The position numbers and the translations under genes were made by a program. Below the pieces are notes generated by a model. It worked only from the letters and a program-made list of their open reading frames with translations. It was not told where the DNA came from and did no database searches. From Heterostelium multicystogenum (taxonomy: Eukaryota; Evosea; Eumycetozoa; Acytosteliales; Acytosteliaceae): a DNA stretch of 34,945 bases. Of this stretch, positions 32,153 through 34,945 are shown piece after piece. Each line of letters starts with the position of its first letter. Position 1 is the first letter of the stretch. The stretch is from NCBI GenBank assembly GCA_003667245.1, contig RCNN01000333.1, forward strand, positions 1-34,945. Reading direction: 5' to 3'.

Positions 32153-32548
32153 TTAGACTAATATTCTTTTGAAAAATAATATATATAAATAAGAAAGTGT
32201 TAAATGATACAGATAGATAGATAAGATAGGTAACAAATTTAATTTTTGAAAATTTAGCTGTTGATGAAGTTTGATTTTAGAACAATTATTATTTTTATTT
32301 TTTTTAGTTTTTTTCCAAACGAATGGTGGTGTTTGATATGTCAGCACTACGTTTGCAACATAATGTATCTTTGTTCCACCCATCCGAATATCTTTGTCTA
32401 CCCTTTTGATGAATTCCAATGAAATTCTTAAATCATTTCTACAATTTGATACATTTCCAAAGGGTCTGATTATTAATGATAATATTTGCAGAACAAATAT
32501 GTTAATCATTTGTTTAAAGAATTTCAATATTTTATGGTAATCAAACAT
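32153..32548 (-). CDS. Unrecognised small reading frame upstream of eIF4A3
   Basis: An open frame of 131 codons ends two bases before the eIF4A3 start. The middle part (RNDLRISLEFIKRVDKDIRM, HYVANVVLTYQTPPFVW) has a coding-like composition, with balanced charged residues and no AT-run bias. The last 40 codons are Lys/Asn/Leu-rich, as expected of AT-rich non-coding DNA. The true exon may be about 32548-32310 with a splice after it. It could also be an unrelated fragment. I know no matching family. Confidence 0.3.
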   Translation of the reverse strand: MFDYHKILKFFKQMINIFVLQILSLIIRPFGNVSNCRNDLRISLEFIKRVDKDIRMGGTKIHYVANVVLTYQTPPFVWKKTKKNKNNNCSKIKLHQQLNFQKLNLLPILSIYLYHLTLSYLYILFFKRILV

Positions 32549-32774
32549 TTCAATAGGTCATATGTTTAAAAATGATTATTCTATTTGTACTACAATGGCT
32601 ATAAATTGAATTGAATTTCTATTCTTTAGAATCATCTTATTAAACAAATAAATTCAAATAAATACTTTACATATTAAACACTATGGCATTATTCTGTATG
32701 TTAGAAAATTATTTCTAGAATTATTTTTCCAAAAGATTCTAATATCTTATAAAATATAGCCAATTTAACCAACA

Positions 32775-32988
32775 TGGGACAACCAGTACCAGCTGCTAAT
32801 ATTAATGGTGGATCAGCTGTTGCCCCAGGACCATCTCCATTAAATGGCATCAATTCAATGGTATACTAATGAGATGGTGCAAGGTCAGGGTCAATTCTCA
32901 AACTTTCCATTGCTTCAGCAAGTTAATAAGTCTACCTCTTTCAATTCTTTCAATGTTCGGAATGAAATGAATCACCTATTTTAGAAGA
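32775..32988 (+). pseudogene. Short coding fragment, Asn/Gln/Ser-rich
   Basis: ATG at 32775 reads MGQPVPAANINGGSAVAPGP and SPLNGINSM, then reaches stops. A neighbouring frame continues TNEMVQGQGQFSNFPLLQQV and NKSTSFNSFNVRNEMNHLF to a TAG near 32982. The frames are one base apart at about 32863. The composition is that of a dictyostelid low-complexity region. No family is recognised. It may be a gene remnant or a small gene with one indel. Confidence 0.35.
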
Positions 32989-33088
32989 TTTAAGAAATTT
33001 CTTGTATTAATCTATTAGTTTTAAAATCAATAGAAATAAATTATTTATATTTATAATGTGATTCATTTAAAATAAATTCATAGGTTTA

Positions 33089-33241
33089 TTATTTTAGATT
33101 ACCAAAATTAAAGTGTATTCTTCCATCAAAGCTAAGCAAATCTGAAGTTAATTCGCAATTACCATTTGCTGTGATATTTTCCATGAGAGGATGTAGTGCT
33201 ATAAAGGGGTGAAGATGGCGCTGATGATGATGTCTGATGGC
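33089..33241 (-). pseudogene. Isolated 3' exon-like fragment
   Basis: A 50-codon frame reads HPFIALHPLMENITANGNCE and LTSDLLSFDGRIHFNFGNLK to a TAA pair at 33089-33091. The composition is clearly coding-like, but nothing convincing lies upstream within 300 bases on the same strand. It looks like the last exon of a gene whose other parts are lost or lie behind a long intron. No family recognised. Confidence 0.3.
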
Positions 33242-33549
33242 TTAACAACTTGATTAAATTTACTTAAATTATAGGAAATTATATTTAGTTAGAATATTTA
33301 GTTCACTTTCATTAAAAGTTGGGGTAATAATTACAAAATAAAGTCATTTTAAAAGGTTGTTTAAAAAACTATAAAGCTCGGGTTGGTTTGGAAGTTAAAA
33401 TAATTACCTCGGGATTTTGATTTTGTTGAATGGAAAAGTATAAAAGTATTAATTTATTTTGAAAGAGAATTTTATATTTTGGATTGGTTTTCTTAATGTG
33501 TCGACAATTTAATCAAAATATATGATAATACTTCTCCATTATAATATTA

Positions 33550-33695
33550 TCAAATATGACCAAGATTTAAAAACAAAATCAGCTCCAAATTTAGATTGGT
33601 AAAGTATTAATAATATAAAATATGATCCAATCATATCGAATTTTAAAATGAAAAATTCCTATTATTCTAAAGAATAGAGTGATTCTAGCGAATGA
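33550..33695 (+). pseudogene. Stop-interrupted coding debris
   Basis: A single frame reads YDQDLKTKSAPNLDW, stop, SINNIKYDPIISNFKMKNSY, YSKE, stop, SDSSE. Two stops in one frame with otherwise coding-like residues suggest a decayed exon. It is too short for identification. Confidence 0.25.
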
Positions 33696-33699
33696 TCAT

Positions 33700-34495
33700 T
33701 CATTGCTTTCCAATAAATAAATCAGTGCCCCTACGTAGTATTGTTCATATCATTGTTACAAATTTTCGCAAATTGATTGTTATCACCTGATTGAAATGTG
33801 AGTACACACGTGGGGGTTTATTTAGTTAGTTTGTTGATTGCTCCAAGTGTGTTGTATGATAATCTATATTATAATGACTTAAAAACAATAGTTAGTAGTA
33901 TTCGTATGTTTGATTCTGCAGCAAGATAGCAAGTAACAAATAATAAATAACAATAAGTTATAATAATAACACACAAGTGTGAATTGAGTTATTATTAGAG
34001 GTTAGATAGTTCTTAATTTAAGTTATTGTCATTTTAAATCAAAATTAGTAATTCAAACTTATCAATCGATTATTGCGTATAGTAGTGTAGTTGTAGGTGT
34101 GATGATGTATTTAACAACAATTTTTGTTAACTGCTGTTATGTTTTGCTTTGTAATTATCAAAGAAACATAAACAGATACCAACATAATCCATCCATCTAA
34201 ATTTGTTATTTAATATTGGCAAAGTTACCAATAATGGAAACCAACTATACTATTTTATTCTTACTAATAATATGATAACAAAGATTGAATTGGATGTTGT
34301 TTGTTATTATATATATATTTTAATAATAATATTTGCAAATTGTTTGAAAATGGACATAAGATGAATCCTATTTTTCTAGGAATATTAAAAAGTTTTTATG
34401 CTATTTTAACTTTTCATGAAAAAACTACTGTTAGATTCACTTGTTTTATTCTCGTGCAACAATTCATATAAAGATATTATTATAGAGAATAATGT
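33700..34495. other. AT-rich spacer
   Basis: I see no coding frame, RNA gene or clear repeat. It contains AAT/ATA-rich runs and a TTTT/AAAA-rich tail before the fragment that starts at 34496. Confidence 0.45.
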
Positions 34496-34945
34496 TTAAT
34501 GAAGATGATGATGATGAACATCATCTGCCACAACCACCACCAAATACACAGTTGATGACGATTAGATACTGATGATATAGTTCATCATATATTACCCTAA
34601 TATTGACACACTAGATGAGTTAATTGGGTACAGATTGTACTTTCCAATTGTAGATACTGGTTCAGCACAGAATGCAAATTCAATCAAGGACGACCAGAGC
34701 TATATCAAAAGAGATTGGAATTCATAACAATTAATTTTACCTTATTTTAGAGAGCTATGCAAAGATGTAGGTAACAGCATGATTTGATTCATCGTTCTGA
34801 TCAAAACGATTGACACTTACTTTTTTTGTACTTATGGTAATAGAATATCTATTGCAGCAGATGAAAATAATACGATTACATTAGATTATCTGTCGTTGAA
34901 AAACAATGTTTTCAAACCGGATGATGCGCTTTGAGATGATGATGA
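34496..34945 (+). pseudogene. Decayed or intron-split gene running off the window end
   Basis: ATG near 34493-34500 opens FNEDDDDEHHLPQPPPNTQL, soon broken by stops. Other frames carry DDIVHHILP, then TLDELIGYRLYFPIVDTGSA and QNANSIKDDQSYIKRDW (34609-34725). After a possible intron, ISIAADENNTITLDYLSLKN and NVFKPDDAL appear (34846-34934). The residues look like real protein, but the frame changes repeatedly and introns cannot be placed with confidence. No family recognised. The gene may continue beyond 34945. Confidence 0.35.

Overview
The window looks like nuclear DNA of a social amoeba (Dictyostelia). Intergenic DNA is very AT-rich, introns are short with GTAAGT/GTATGT starts and AT-rich bodies, starts read AAAATG, and several proteins carry Asn or Ser runs. 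The gene set also fits: a TIG/EGF membrane protein with an N-terminal leucine-rich-like region, allantoicase, a CHX-like antiporter with a C-terminal universal-stress-like region, and an amoebal relative of bacterial Cry delta-endotoxins. I cannot name the species.

Layout. 1-1379: AT-rich spacer. 1380-3000: decayed RRM gene resembling LARP7. 3593-4768 (-): TraB-domain membrane protein. 4930-8503 (-): TIG/EGF receptor-like protein in eight exons. 8893-11269 (-): CPA2-type cation/H+ exchanger. 12744-13930 (-): mitochondrial-type adenylate kinase with a poly-Asn/Ser tail. 15005-15745 (+): ribosomal protein L9, followed by a duplicated copy of its 3' end. 15922-17078: two small unrecognised genes and a 40-bp-arm hairpin. 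17904-19007 (+): allantoicase. 19176-23890 (-): DNA polymerase alpha catalytic subunit in five exons, with two E2F-like boxes upstream. 24425-25846 (-): rhomboid protease. 27300-29394 (-): Cry-like endotoxin homologue. 30001-30535 (+): unrecognised multi-exon gene. 30731-32151 (-): eIF4A3-type DEAD-box helicase. 32.2-34.9 kb: coding debris and short unrecognised reading frames.

These are mostly unrelated housekeeping and accessory genes without an operon-like programme. The adenylate kinase and RPL9 diverge from a shared 1-kb region, and allantoicase and polymerase alpha converge.

A theme cuts across the window. Most multi-exon genes, including RPL9, polymerase alpha, adenylate kinase and eIF4A3, carry one or a few single-base reading-frame breaks in otherwise well-conserved sequence. 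Most are +1 (one base too many), and about half have a zero-frame CAA codon at the break. Assembly or sequencing indels are the simplest explanation, but the skew deserves a test against reads and RNA. The best biological find is the Cry-like gene.
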